A stretch of 41,851 nt of DNA from Coriobacteriaceae bacterium AM48-5. GTDB taxonomy: Bacteria; Actinomycetota; Coriobacteriia; Coriobacteriales; Coriobacteriaceae. The notes beneath the pieces were generated by a model. That model was given only the letters and a program-made list of their open reading frames with translations, ran no database searches and was not told the DNA's origin. The stretch is taken from the NCBI GenBank assembly GCA_027669525.1, contig JAQEDJ010000016.1, positions 1-41,851 on the forward strand, written 5' to 3'. The translations under genes and the position numbers were made by a program. Of this stretch, positions 8,016 to 16,945 are shown one piece after another (within the stretch, counting starts at the first letter, position 1; every line of letters starts with the position of its first letter).

Positions 8016-11000
8016 TCGCGCCGCGCGCAGCCTGGCTGCCTATGTGGGTCTGGCGCATGTGTGCCGCTTTCCCGAGCGCAAGGACTACCCTTGGCGCGAG
8101 CAGGCGCCCGACGATGCCGTGGTGGCCCAGCGCTGCGAGGCGCTCGGGCGCATCGTGCGCGGGGACAACTGCATCATGGTCGCCTCGGCCCGCGCGCTGC
8201 TGCGCTGTGTGCCGCCGGTCGAGAGCTGTTACTGGGAGTCGACGACCTTTGCGGTGGGTGAGGAGATTCCTTTTGACGAGGTACCGCAGCGCCTGGTGGG
8301 CATGGGCTACACCAATGCCGGCGCCGCCGACGCGCCCGGCCTGTTCCGCGTGCATGGCGACACCGTCGAGGTGTTTCCCGCGCAGGAAAAGCGCCCGTGC
8401 GCATTGAATTTTTCGGCGACGAGATCGACCGCATCCGCCGCATGGTGAGCTCCACGGGCCAAACTATCGGCAACGAGGACAGTATCGAGATCTTCCCGTG
8501 CCGCGAGTTGGCGCTCACCGACGAGGCCGTCCATAACATGCATGTTGCGCTCTATCGCGCCAGCCAGAGCGATAGCAAGCTGGCGGCGCTGCTCGAGATG
8601 GTGGACGCGCGCATCGTCACGCCCGAGCTCGACCGCTTTTTGCCGGTGATGTACGGCCAGACCGTGAGCCCGTTGGCGCATGTGAGCGGCAAAGCGCTTG
8701 TGGTCCTGTCCGAGCCGCGCTCGCTGTTCGATGACTGCCTGCGCGCCTACGAGGATATCGAGGCCCGTGCCGGCGAGGCGGGGATTGACCGTCTGGACGG
8801 TCTGTACGTGCGCGCCCAACAGCTCGACTTTGGCTCCCAGCAACGCCTGAACTATGTGAGCCTCATCCGTGCCGGCGGTGCGGTGACGGCTGAGCTCAAG
8901 ATTGAGCAGCCTGCCATCGCAGGCTCGGACAACCGTTTTATGACGCGCATCCAGGAGGTCGTGGGCAAGCGCTATGCCTGCGTGTTTGCCATCCCCGACC
9001 GCGGTGCGCGCGAGTCGATGGAGCTTACCTTTGGCGACGAGGGTATTACCTTTGAGGAGTCGTTGACGGCCGCCCCCGAAAACGCCGGCGTTATCGGCGA
9101 CCGCGTGCGCGTGGCGGCGGCGGATTCTGCCGACCGCGCCGCCCGTCAGGAGGCCCATGCCTCGATTCGTGAGCGCCATGCCGACGCGCTCAACGCCCGC
9201 TCGCTCGAGGCAGGTGCCGCCCAGGCTGCCGCCGGTGCCGCCGTGCCCACCATCTCGCGCGGACGCGTGACCTTTGTCGATGCCGCCTTGCCGCAGGGCG
9301 TGGTGGTGCCCGATGCCAACCTGGCCGTGTTCTCGATTGCCGACCTCAACGCCCGCATGGACGCCAACCGCGCGCGCAGCCGCCGCAAGGTTGACATTAC
9401 GCAGATCACCTTCCCGTTTAAGCCGGGCGACTACGTGGTGCACGCCACTCACGGCATCGCGCTCTTTAGCGAGATCGCGCGCCAGGAAGTGGGCGGCAAG
9501 GAGCGCGACTACTTTTTGCTGGAATATGCCGACGGCGACAAGCTCTACGTGCCGCTGGAGCAGGTTGACCGCATTACGCGCTACGTTGGTCCCGACGGCG
9601 ACAAGCCGCGCCTGACCAGGCTCAACACCGCCGACTGGACGCGTGCCACCAACAAGGCGCGCAAGAACGCCAAAAAGCTGGCGTTTGACCTGGTCGATCT
9701 GTATACGCGCCGCTCTTCGATTACCGGTATCGCTTGCCCGCCCGACACGCCCGAGCAGATCGAGATGGAGCAGAGCTTCCCCTACGACGAGACGCGCGAT
9801 CAGCTGGAGGCCATCGCCGATATTAAGGCCGATATGGAGGCGCCCAAGCCCATGGACCGCCTGCTGTGCGGAGACGTGGGCTTTGGCAAGACCGAGGTCG
9901 CCCTGCGCGCGGCGTTTAAGTGCGTGGACTCCGGTCGCCAGGTCATGGTGCTCTGCCCCACGACCATTCTAGCCCAGCAGCACTACGAGACGTTCTTTGA
10001 ACGCTTTGCCCCGTTTGGCCTTGAGGTCGAGGTGCTCAGCCGCTTTCGCACCCCGGCGCAGCAAAAGCGCGCACTCAAGGCGTTTGCCGAGGGCACGATC
10101 GATGTGCTCATCGGCACGCACCGCCTGCTTTCGGCCGATGTGAACCCCAAGAACCTGGGCCTGGTGATCATCGACGAGGAGCAGCGCTTTGGCGTGCAGC
10201 ACAAGGAGCAGCTCAAGAACCTGCGCGAGCAGATTGACGTGCTCACGCTTTCGGCCACGCCCATTCCGCGAACCATGCAGATGGCTACGAGCGGCGTGCG
10301 CGACATGAGCCTGATCACCACACCGCCGACCGGGCGTCGTCCCGTGATCGTGCACGTGGGGGAGTACGACCCCGACGTGGTGAGTGCGGCGATTCGCTTG
10401 GAGGTGGGCCGCGGCGGTCAGGTGTATTACGTGTCCAACCGCGTCAAGACCATCGATGACGCCGTGGCGCGCGTGCACGAGGCCGCGCCCGAGGCGCGCG
10501 TGGGCGTGGCGCACGGCAAGATGAGCCCGCGCGAGGTCGAGGACGTGATGATCGAGTTCGCGACCAAAAAGATCGATGTGCTCATCGCCACGACCATCGT
10601 GGAGAGTGGCATCGACAACGCGACCGCCAACACGCTCATCATCGAGGACTCGCAGCGCCTGGGTCTGGCACAGCTTTACCAGCTCAAGGGCCGTGTGGGC
10701 CGTTCTGTCACGCAGGCCTACGCGTACTTTATGTTCCCGGGCGAGCTGCCGCTCACCGAGGAGGCCACGGCGCGCCTGACTGCACTTTCCGAGTTCCAGG
10801 ACCTGGGCAGCGGCATGCGTATCGCCATGCGCGACCTGGAGATTCGCGGCGCCGGTTCGCTGATGGGCGCTGAGCAGCACGGCAACCTGTCGAGCGTGGG
10901 CTTTGACCTGTTTACGCAGATGTTGGGCCAGGCCGTGGCCGAGGCGCGCGGCGATGACGATGCCGGCGTGGAGGCGGCGAGCGTGGGCATTAATCTGCCT

Positions 11001-11456
11001 GCCGATTACTTCTTGTCCGAGGAGTACCTGCCGGCGGTGGACCAGCGCGTGCTCGTGTACCGCAAGCTCGCGGCGGCCGAGGACCTGGAGAGCATCGACG
11101 AGGTGCAGGAAGAGACCGAGGCCGCGCACGGTGAGCTGCCGTTGGCGGGGCTCAACCTGTTCAACCGCGCGCGCATCCGTATCCGCGGCGAGCGCCTGGG
11201 GCTCGAGAGCGTCACGCTCAGCGGTGGGCGCATTACCTTCCTGGGGGTTGACGTTCCCAAGAAGGTAGCCTTTGAGTTTAAGAATCGGTACGGCGCGGTG
11301 AACTTCCCCAAGAGCCGCAAGCTGTCGGTGCCCTACAAGGCGGGCGCCGGTGCGGGCAGCGGCCTGGGTCGCGGTCTCGATGCCAACGACGGCACCGGCC
11401 CCGTGGCAGCCGCCCTCATGCTGCTGCAGCAGCTGGGTGCAAGCGACGACGACTAA

Positions 11457-11672
11457 TTGGGTCGGCGCTGCAAACGCCCCATTTGGGCAATCTGACCCTC
11501 ACTCGTCGGTCGCGTACGCAAGTACGCTTCCCTCCTCCTTCGGGCCACCTTGCCACAAATGGAACGTTTTCGCTTACTTATGCTCAACCTGTAAGGGTAT
11601 TTACGGGACAAAGCCATCTTCGTCTCACCCACATTGCAGGTTGACCGCCCTTCACCCGACCGAAAGGAAAGC
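11457..11672. other. Spacer between mfd and the PAP2 gene
   Basis: A 216-base spacer without a gene. It contains a small palindrome around GCGTACGCAAGTACGC (11513-11528) but no convincing stem with T-run. The PAP2 ribosome site GAAAGGAAAG is at its end. Confidence 0.4.
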
Positions 11673-12545
11673 ATGTTCGGATACATCTATAAAAAAGATG
11701 TCGCCATGATCGCGGTCGTCCTGTGCCTTTGTCTGGGCGTGGGCAGCTTCTTCGATTACCAGATCTCGAGCGCGCTGTTCAACATCGGCAGCATGTACGG
11801 TCGCTTTATCGAGGCCGCCGGCGAGCTGCCGTTCGAGCTGACGGCGAGCGTCGCGGGCGTTATGCTCGTGCGCGCGGCGCGCCCCGACTCCAAGGGAAGC
11901 AAATGGCTCGCCGTACTCGGCATCCTCGTCAACGTCGGCCTGGCCGGCTACGAGGTTATTTCGTCCCTGCGCGTCGGCGGCAAACTTGTTGCGGCTCAGC
12001 TCGTGCTGACGTTTGTGCTGGTCATCGCTGCCAACTTCATCGTCTATCGCCTTACGCGCGATACCGATTCCAAAGAGCTCACGCGTTGGGCGCTGATGGT
12101 GCTTGCCGTGTGGGTCGCTCAGGCCATCATCCTCAACGTGGTTGTCAAGCCGCTGTGGTCGCGCCCGCGCATGCGCGTGATCGAGGTCACGCCGGGGCTC
12201 ACTTTTCAGCCGTGGTGGGTGATTGGCAACACCGACAAGTGGAGCTATATTGCGGCCGGCGTGATCAAGGACGGCTTTAAGTCGTTTGCGAGCGGACACA
12301 CGGCGCACGCGGCGATCGGTATTATGCTTGCCGGGCTTCCTGCGGCGTCCTTTAAGGAAAAGCCGTCGCGCCGTCGCGTGGTCTTTTGGACGGCGGCTGC
12401 GGTTGCGGCGCTCGTCGCCTTTGGCCGCATTGTGATCGGTGCGCACTTTTTGACTGACGTGAGCTGCGGCTTTGCCTGGTGCTGGCACTTGAGTGCCTTG
12501 CCGCGCGCATTGCCTATCCGGGCGGCGTACAATAGCGGCGTTTAA
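11673..12545 (+). CDS. PAP2-family phosphatase-like membrane protein
   Basis: ATG 11673 has GAAAGGAAAG upstream. The protein of about 290 residues has several hydrophobic helices and the PAP2 phosphatase elements in order: KPLWSRPRMR (KX6RP-like), FASGHTAHA (SGH) and a final GRIVIGAHFLTDV (RX5HXXXD). These enzymes dephosphorylate lipid phosphates such as undecaprenyl pyrophosphate or phosphatidate at the membrane. The last 25 residues look wrong: adding one C at 12475-12477 (GCCTGG to GCCCTGG) yields ALVLALECLAARIAYPGGVQ and a stop at 12533-12535. The catalytic residues lie before this point, so the enzyme may still be functional either way. Confidence 0.8.
   Translation: MFGYIYKKDVAMIAVVLCLCLGVGSFFDYQISSALFNIGSMYGRFIEAAGELPFELTASVAGVMLVRAARPDSKGSKWLAVLGILVNVGLAGYEVISSLRVGGKLVAAQLVLTFVLVIAANFIVYRLTRDTDSKELTRWALMVLAVWVAQAIILNVVVKPLWSRPRMRVIEVTPGLTFQPWWVIGNTDKWSYIAAGVIKDGFKSFASGHTAHAAIGIMLAGLPAASFKEKPSRRRVVFWTAAAVAALVAFGRIVIGAHFLTDVSCGFAWCWHLSALPRALPIRAAYNSGV
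12528..12533 (+). promoter_or_regulatory. Candidate -10 box for the aldolase gene
   Basis: TACAAT lies 48 bases before ATG 12581 within a GGCGTACAATAGCGGCG context that resembles the TATAAT at 26810-26815 before recQ. No good -35 box was found at the usual distance. Confidence 0.4.
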
Positions 12546-12580
12546 ATCATCGGGCCCATGCCCGGTAAGAGAGGATTGCC

Positions 12581-13603
12581 ATGCTCGCGTTTAACAACGA
12601 CTATTCCCACGGCGCCCATCCGGCGGTGCTGCAGGCGCTCGTCGACACCAATATGGAGCCGCAGCCCGGCTACGGCACCGATGCGCACACCGAGCGTGCC
12701 AAGCACCTTATTCGCGAGGCCTGTCAGGCCCCCGATGCCGACGTGTTTTTTCTGGTGGGCGGCACGCAGGCCAACGCGGCGGTGATCGACATGCTGCTTG
12801 CGCCCTACGAGGCGTCGTTGCTGCTGAGCTGGTCACGTCGCCTGCCACGAGGCGGGCGCCATCGAGTTTGGCGGCCACAAGGTGCTCACCATCCCCGGCT
12901 ACGAGGGCAAGATGCACGCCGAGGACCTCGAGAACTATATCCAGGTGTTCTACGAAAACGAGAGCTACGAGCACACGGTGTTCCCGGGCGCCGTGTACGT
13001 GAGCCTATCGACCGAGTACGGCACGCTGTACTCCAAGGCCGAGCTCGCGGCAATTCATGCGGTGTGCCAGAAGCGTGAGATTCCGCTGTTTGTGGATGGC
13101 GCCCGACTGGCCTATGCGCTGGCAGCCGACGAGTGCGACCTCACTCTGCCCGAGCTGGCACAGCTGTGCGACGTGTTCTACATCGGCGGCACCAAGTGCG
13201 GCGCTCTGTGCGGCGAGGCCGTGGTGTTTTGCGGCATGCACGCTCCGGCGCATCCCATTCCGCGCATTAAGCAGCACGGTGCGTTGCTGGCCAAGGGCCG
13301 CCTGACGGGCGTGCAGTTTGAGGCGCTCTTTACCGATGGCCTGTATTTTGAGATTGGTCGCCAGGCGATCGAAACCGCGCAGGCGCTTCGTCGCGTGCTG
13401 CACGAGCGCGGCTACCAGTTCTTCTTGGAGACGCCCACAAACCAGCAGTTTGTGATTCTGCCAACGAGGACATGGCGCGCATTCGCGAGCATGCCGCGAT
13501 CGAGTATTGGGAAAAGTACGACGAGACCCACACCGTGGTGCGCTTTTGCACCAGCTGGGCCACGACGCAGGAGGACATCGACGCGCTGGCGGCTGTCCTG
13601 TAG
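12581..13603 (+). pseudogene. Low-specificity L-threonine aldolase family, three or more frameshifts
   Basis: PLP-dependent beta-eliminating lyase-like enzyme that splits threonine or allo-threonine to glycine and acetaldehyde. ATG 12581 has AGAGGATTG upstream. The N-terminus (FNNDYSHGAHPAVLQAL, VGGTQANAAVID) is in one frame. Between 12811 and 12832 two bases appear to be lost, and the middle continues in another frame with FVDGARLAYAL and the PLP lysine in YIGGTKCGA. A further missing C at 13461-13462 shifts the end, which reads MARIREHAAIEYWEKYDE and ends at TAG 13601-13603. The repaired length of about 340 residues is normal. All conserved parts remain, so the gene is probably intact in the organism. 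Confidence 0.8.
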
Positions 13604-13621
13604 CTTGATGTAATGACGAGG

Positions 13622-13666
13622 GGCCGCCCTACGCCTGGGTTTGGCGCAGGGCGGCCTTTGCTTTTG
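13622..13666 (+). terminator. Terminator after the aldolase gene
   Basis: GGCCGCCCT (13622-13630) pairs with AGGGCGGCC (13648-13656), followed by TTTGCTTTTG. It overlaps the leader of the GNAT gene, which starts 16 bases later. Confidence 0.75.
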
Positions 13667-13681
13667 TGGGGGAGGGGCTGT

Positions 13682-14272
13682 ATGCCCGAGATGTCCGAGC
13701 CGACGATTCGCCTGGCGACGCCCGATGATGCACCGGAATTGCTTGCCATCTATGAGCCGTATGTGCTTAAGACGGCGATTACCTGTGAATACGAGGTGCC
13801 GAGCGTCGAGGAATTTGCCGGGCGCATTGCGCGTACACTCAAGCGCTATCCGTATTTGGTGATGGAGCTGGACGGGCACCCAGTGGGCTATGCCTATGTG
13901 AGCGCGCTCAACAGCCGCGAGGCATACGACTGGTCGGTCGAGACCTCGATCTACCTGGCGCGCGATGTGCGCCACGGCGGGCTGGGCCGCAAGCTGCACG
14001 ATGCGCTCAAGCAATGCCTGGTCGCGATGGGCATCACCAGCATGTGTGCGCTCATCGCCGTGCCGCACGATAAGGACGACGAGTACCTGACGCACAACAG
14101 CCAGGACTTCCATGCCCATATGGGGTATCGCCTGGTGGGTGCCTTCGACCGCTGCGCCCAAAAGTTCGGTCGCTGGTACGACATGTGTTGGATGGAGCTG
14201 GTTCTAGCCGAGCGCACGCCCAACCAACCCAAGCCAACCTGGTTCCCCGACCTTCCTAAACCTACCATTTAG
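13682..14272 (+). CDS. GNAT-family N-acetyltransferase (phosphinothricin acetyltransferase-like)
   Basis: The 196-residue protein uses ATG 13682 behind a strong GGGGGAGGGG site. The order IRLATPDDAPELLAIYEPYV, then ETSIYLARDVRHGGLGRKL (the acetyl-CoA pyrophosphate loop), then GYRLVGAFDRCAQKFGRWYDMCWMEL is typical of PAT/Bar-like acetyltransferases that acetylate small amines; the real substrate is unknown. The last codons and stop fall inside a GGGACAG-core repeat (14256-14300), so the C-terminus FPDLPKPTI is encoded by repeat DNA, suggesting the repeat replaced or extended the original tail. Confidence 0.85.
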   Translation: MPEMSEPTIRLATPDDAPELLAIYEPYVLKTAITCEYEVPSVEEFAGRIARTLKRYPYLVMELDGHPVGYAYVSALNSREAYDWSVETSIYLARDVRHGGLGRKLHDALKQCLVAMGITSMCALIAVPHDKDDEYLTHNSQDFHAHMGYRLVGAFDRCAQKFGRWYDMCWMELVLAERTPNQPKPTWFPDLPKPTI

Positions 14273-14298
14273 GGACAGGTTTATTTTGGCAGGTTTTT
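14256..14298 (+). repeat. GGGACAG-core stem-loop (member 2) overlapping the GNAT stop
   Basis: AAACCTACCATTTA, core GGGACAG at 14273-14279, then GTTTATTTTGGCAGGTTT. Stem arms AAACCTRCC and GGCAGGTTT pair. Two further copies of this sequence variant occur at 22090-22138 (opposite strand) and 35202-35243. Confidence 0.8.
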
Positions 14299-14386
14299 GG
14301 CTGTCTTGTGGTATCAAATCGCCGCAAGAAGCGTGGCGTTTGTACGCTATTTTGACCTGGATTGTCCCCTCGGGACGCCTTGCGGG

Positions 14387-14509
14387 CTAAGTGAGTAGAC
14401 TTTTTGGCGCAGGCCGAGCACAAAGCGTATCTGCCTTAGTAAAACCGCAGGTCACGGAGGTGGCTGTTTTGAATGTGCTCGGCAGGTCGCGAAAAGTCTA
14501 CTCACTTAG
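14387..14509. repeat. 123-base MITE-like element, copy 1
   Basis: Perfect 18-base terminal inverted repeats (CTAAGTGAGTAGACTTTT and its reverse complement) enclose a structured interior with a second stem, GCCGAGCACA / TGTGCTCGGC. A second copy of about 90 percent identity is at 22878-23001. It has no coding capacity. The remaining spacer to 14660 holds only a partial echo of its interior (AAAACCGCAGGT near 14612). Confidence 0.9.
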
Positions 14510-14660
14510 ATTTACGGTGCTGGATATTTTGGGCAGGAACAGTTGAGCTTGGGCGGCGAGTGTTGCCAGGCGATGTTGGCATTTGCGCCATGCCGGCTTG
14601 AGATTTAATAAAAACCGCAGGTAAAACGTTTATTAGGTACATTTTGCCTCGTTTGGTGCG

Positions 14661-15383
14661 CTAACCGATGGGCTCGGTGTATTTGGCGCGGTCGGTGCGT
14701 TGGATGCGCTTGGAGACATGGAGCGGGCGGCCGTCGGTGTCGTAGACGTAGTCGGTGATCAGGATCAGCGCCTGCCCGCGCTCAACGTTGAGCAAAAATG
14801 CCTCGTTTTGCGAGGCATAGCACACCTCAAAGGTCTTGTGCCCCTGTGCCGGCGCGCGATGGAATTCCTGGCGCAGCGTGGCGTAGAGCGAACCGTTGAT
14901 ATCGCGATCGATGAGCGATCCAAAGCTTGGCGGCAAATAGGTGGTCTCCAGACACAGCGGCGCATCGTCCAGGTAGCGCAGGCGGACAAGTTTGACGAGC
15001 TTGCTGCCCACGGCGGCGTCAAAGAACTTGGCTATGCTGCCGGCCGCCTTGGCAAAGCCCGAGTCCACGGTGCGCGTGGTGGGCTTCATGCCCTGACCCT
15101 GGACCTGTGCCGTATAGCTCGAAAACACCAGGTTGTTCTCGTGGAGCGCGGGCGTGTCGGCCACAAAGGTGCCACGTCCGCGCTCGGTGCGCACCAGGCC
15201 CTCGTCAACTAACACCTTAAGCGCGTGGCGCACGGTGCTGCGCGACAGCCCCGATTCGTCCATGAGTTCCATCTCGGACGGCAGCTTGTCTCCGCGTGCG
15301 TAGGTGCCGGCGGCGATGCGGTCACGCAGCGTACCCGCCAGACGCTCGTATTGGGCCAAGTTCTTTTTTGACGAAGTGCTCAT
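14661..15383 (-). CDS. GntR/UTRA transcriptional regulator, divergent from the first SIS gene
   Basis: This 240-residue protein has an N-terminal winged helix (about 9-75; LPSEMELMDESGLSRSTVRHALKVL and GRGTFV) and a C-terminal UTRA ligand-binding domain ending in VYDTDGRPLHVSKRIQRTDRAKY. UTRA domains usually bind phosphorylated sugars or related effectors. It is divergently placed 205 bases from the SIS gene at 15589, the classic arrangement for a local regulator. Copies of an ACTTGTATGC element in that spacer are likely operators. A substrate 6-phosphate would be the expected inducer. Confidence 0.9.
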   Translation of the reverse strand: MSTSSKKNLAQYERLAGTLRDRIAAGTYARGDKLPSEMELMDESGLSRSTVRHALKVLVDEGLVRTERGRGTFVADTPALHENNLVFSSYTAQVQGQGMKPTTRTVDSGFAKAAGSIAKFFDAAVGSKLVKLVRLRYLDDAPLCLETTYLPPSFGSLIDRDINGSLYATLRQEFHRAPAQGHKTFEVCYASQNEAFLLNVERGQALILITDYVYDTDGRPLHVSKRIQRTDRAKYTEPIG

Positions 15384-15400
15384 GCGAACAACCTATATCT

Positions 15401-15550
15401 AACTTGTATGCTTACTGAAGCAAGCATGTATCCAACATGACAACAAAACCGCTGATAATGGATTGCCGAAAACTTTACCAGCAAAATTTCTAAGACAAAT
15501 ATAGCATACAACTAGTCGACATCGCTAAAACATGTATGTAACTTGTATGC
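15401..15550. promoter_or_regulatory. Intergenic operator region between GntR and SIS genes
   Basis: AACTTGTATGC at 15401-15411, its inverse GCATACAACT at 15504-15513, and ACTTGTATGC at 15541-15550 repeat the same core; variants AGCATGTATCC (near 15423) and ACATGTATGT (near 15530) are also present. The set spans the divergent promoters of the GntR gene and the SIS gene and is a plausible binding array for that GntR protein. Confidence 0.6.
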
Positions 15551-15588
15551 CATCGAAAGCATCAAACGAGAAGAAAGGCTGATGCACG

Positions 15589-16580
15589 ATGACTACTCAG
15601 GAACAGGTTAAGGACGTCGTCTCCCAGGTTTTGGCTGACAAGGCAGACAAGGGCGGCATCAAGCGCGTCGTGTGGATCGGCGCCGGCGGATCCAACGGCG
15701 GCAACTATCCTGCCCAGTACTTTATGGAGCACGAGGCCACGCAGGTCGTGAGCTCCAGCTACACCAGCAACGAGTTCGTGCACGCCACCCCGGCCTACGT
15801 CAACGAGAACACCCTGGCCGTCGTCGTGTCCATGCGCGGCACCAAGGAGACCATCGTCGCCGCCCAGGTCGCCAAGGACCACGGCGCCAGCACCATCGCC
15901 ATCTATGTTGACGAGTCCGCCCTCACCGAGGTCTGCGACTACAAGATTCAGTACGACAGCCTGGCCGTCGACGAGTCCTGCATGGGCCGCACCAACTCCG
16001 CCGTCGTGACCATGATCGCCATGGAGCTCACGCAGCAGACCGAGGCTATGCCGAGTACGAGACCGCTATGGCCGCTTTCGACTTGGTCGACCCCATCTAT
16101 CGAAAGGCCGTCGAGTACACCCGTCCGCTTGCTGCCAAGTGGGCCGAGCAGAACGCCGACAAGCCCTGCATCAACGTGATGGCTCAGGGTCCGCTCTTTG
16201 GTGCCGCCTACGTCTTTAGCATCTGCAACGTGCAGGAGATGCTGCAGATCGACTCCTGCACCATCAACACCTGCGACTTCTTCCACGGCCCCTTCGAGAT
16301 TCTGGACAAGCGTACCTCGCTGTTCCAGCTCATCAGCGTCGGCCGCAGCCGCTGCAACGACGAGCGCGGCATCCGTTTTGTCAATCAGTACGGTGGCGAG
16401 CGCGTCTATCAGCTCGACGCCAAGGAGCTCGGCCTCAACGACATCAAGGACAGCGTGAGCGAGTACTTCAACCACCTGATCTTTGCCCCGATTCTCAACA
16501 ACGTGTACATGCGCGCTCTCTCTGCCGTTACCCACAAGGACTACATGACGCGCCGCTACATGTGGAAGCTGGACTACTAG
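15589..16580 (+). pseudogene. SIS-domain sugar-amine 6-phosphate deglycase (FrlB/GfrF-like), one frameshift
   Basis: ATG 15589 has AAGAAAGG upstream. The tandem-SIS protein starts with KRVVWIGAGGSNGGNYPAQYF and continues with VVSMRGTKETIVAAQVAKDHG. A missing G at 16044-16046 breaks the frame; restoring it gives TEGYAEYETAMAAFDLVDP and an uninterrupted protein of about 330 residues ending in RRYMWKLDY. The putative catalytic pair is E217 (in QEMLQ) and H233 (in FFHGPFE), 16 apart as in FraB-type deglycases. The residue before FFHGP is Asp here, where the two other copies have Glu. The enzyme would split fructoselysine- or glucoselysine-type 6-phosphates in the cytoplasm. Confidence 0.85.
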
Positions 16581-16581
16581 T

Positions 16582-16690
16582 TACGCCGTTCTACCGAACG
16601 CGTAACGGCTCGACGCTGCGCGCCCGGCATTTGGCCAATCTGCCGTTCAATTTCAAAGGCGCGACCAGAAGGTCAGCGCCTTTTCATTTC
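16582..16690 (+). repeat. 3' untranslated repeat with terminator, copy 1
   Basis: TTACGCCGTTCTACCGAACGCGTAACGGC, then CGACGCTGCGCGCC, then a terminator: AAGGCGC (16656-16662) pairs with GCGCCTT (16676-16682), followed by TTTCATTTC. The same order of blocks, including ACCAGAAGGTC in the terminator loop, follows the GntR gene at 24970-25082. Confidence 0.7.
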
Positions 16691-16776
16691 ACGGCACCTT
16701 GGCTCAAATGACGGGCGCTCGCTGACGTTGCCAAAACGTCGGCGTCGTCGTGTTTGTTAAGGGGTTGGTGCATTGG

Positions 16777-16819
16777 GGCCAGGTTCATATGCACCAAGTT
16801 GGTGCATATGAACCTGGCC
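16777..16819. repeat. 43-base perfect palindrome
   Basis: Two 21-base arms (GGCCAGGTTCATATGCACCAA and its reverse complement) flank a single G at 16798. It is in the 365-base spacer between the first SIS gene and the DMT transporter, too far from the transporter start (127 bases) to be a simple operator. GGGGCCAGG at its left end resembles the GGGACAG core. Confidence 0.8.
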
Positions 16820-16877
16820 TCTTTGCACTAATGGGTTGTAGCGGAAAAGCAGATTTTCCCGTCTGCCGATTTGTGCC

Positions 16878-16905
16878 TTGAAAAATGTATATAACGACTA
16901 TAACG
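16878..16905 (+). promoter_or_regulatory. Candidate promoter and operator of the DMT transporter
   Basis: TTGAAA at 16878-16883 and TATAAC at 16899-16904 form a possible promoter with a 15-base spacer. TATAACG occurs twice, 10 bases apart (16889, 16899). Related ACGTTATA elements occur before the PTS operon and before the GntR gene at 24250. Confidence 0.45.
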
Positions 16906-16945
16906 TAGTGTGAAACATATTGGAAACAATACCGAGGAGGCTGCG

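Larger units (their letters stand above)
7754..11456 (+). pseudogene. mfd: Transcription-repair coupling factor Mfd, broken by a 20-base duplication and a 1-base deletion
   Basis: Mfd removes stalled RNA polymerase and recruits UvrA. ATG 7754 has GGAGGA at 7743-7748. Three frames must be joined: 7754 to about 7996, then to about 8397, then to 11456. The first shift is a 20-base tandem duplication (7977-8015); the second is one missing G at 8396-8398 (CCGTG for CCGGTG). A separate in-frame 51-base duplication lies at 7844-7945. Downstream, the protein is complete: UvrB-homology region, CarD-like polymerase-binding domain (FKPGDYVVHATHGIALF), helicase motif I GDVGFGKTEVA, DEEQ box and C-terminal domain. 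The repaired length is about 1,200 residues, normal for Mfd. The damage is confined to the first 650 bases. Confidence 0.9.
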
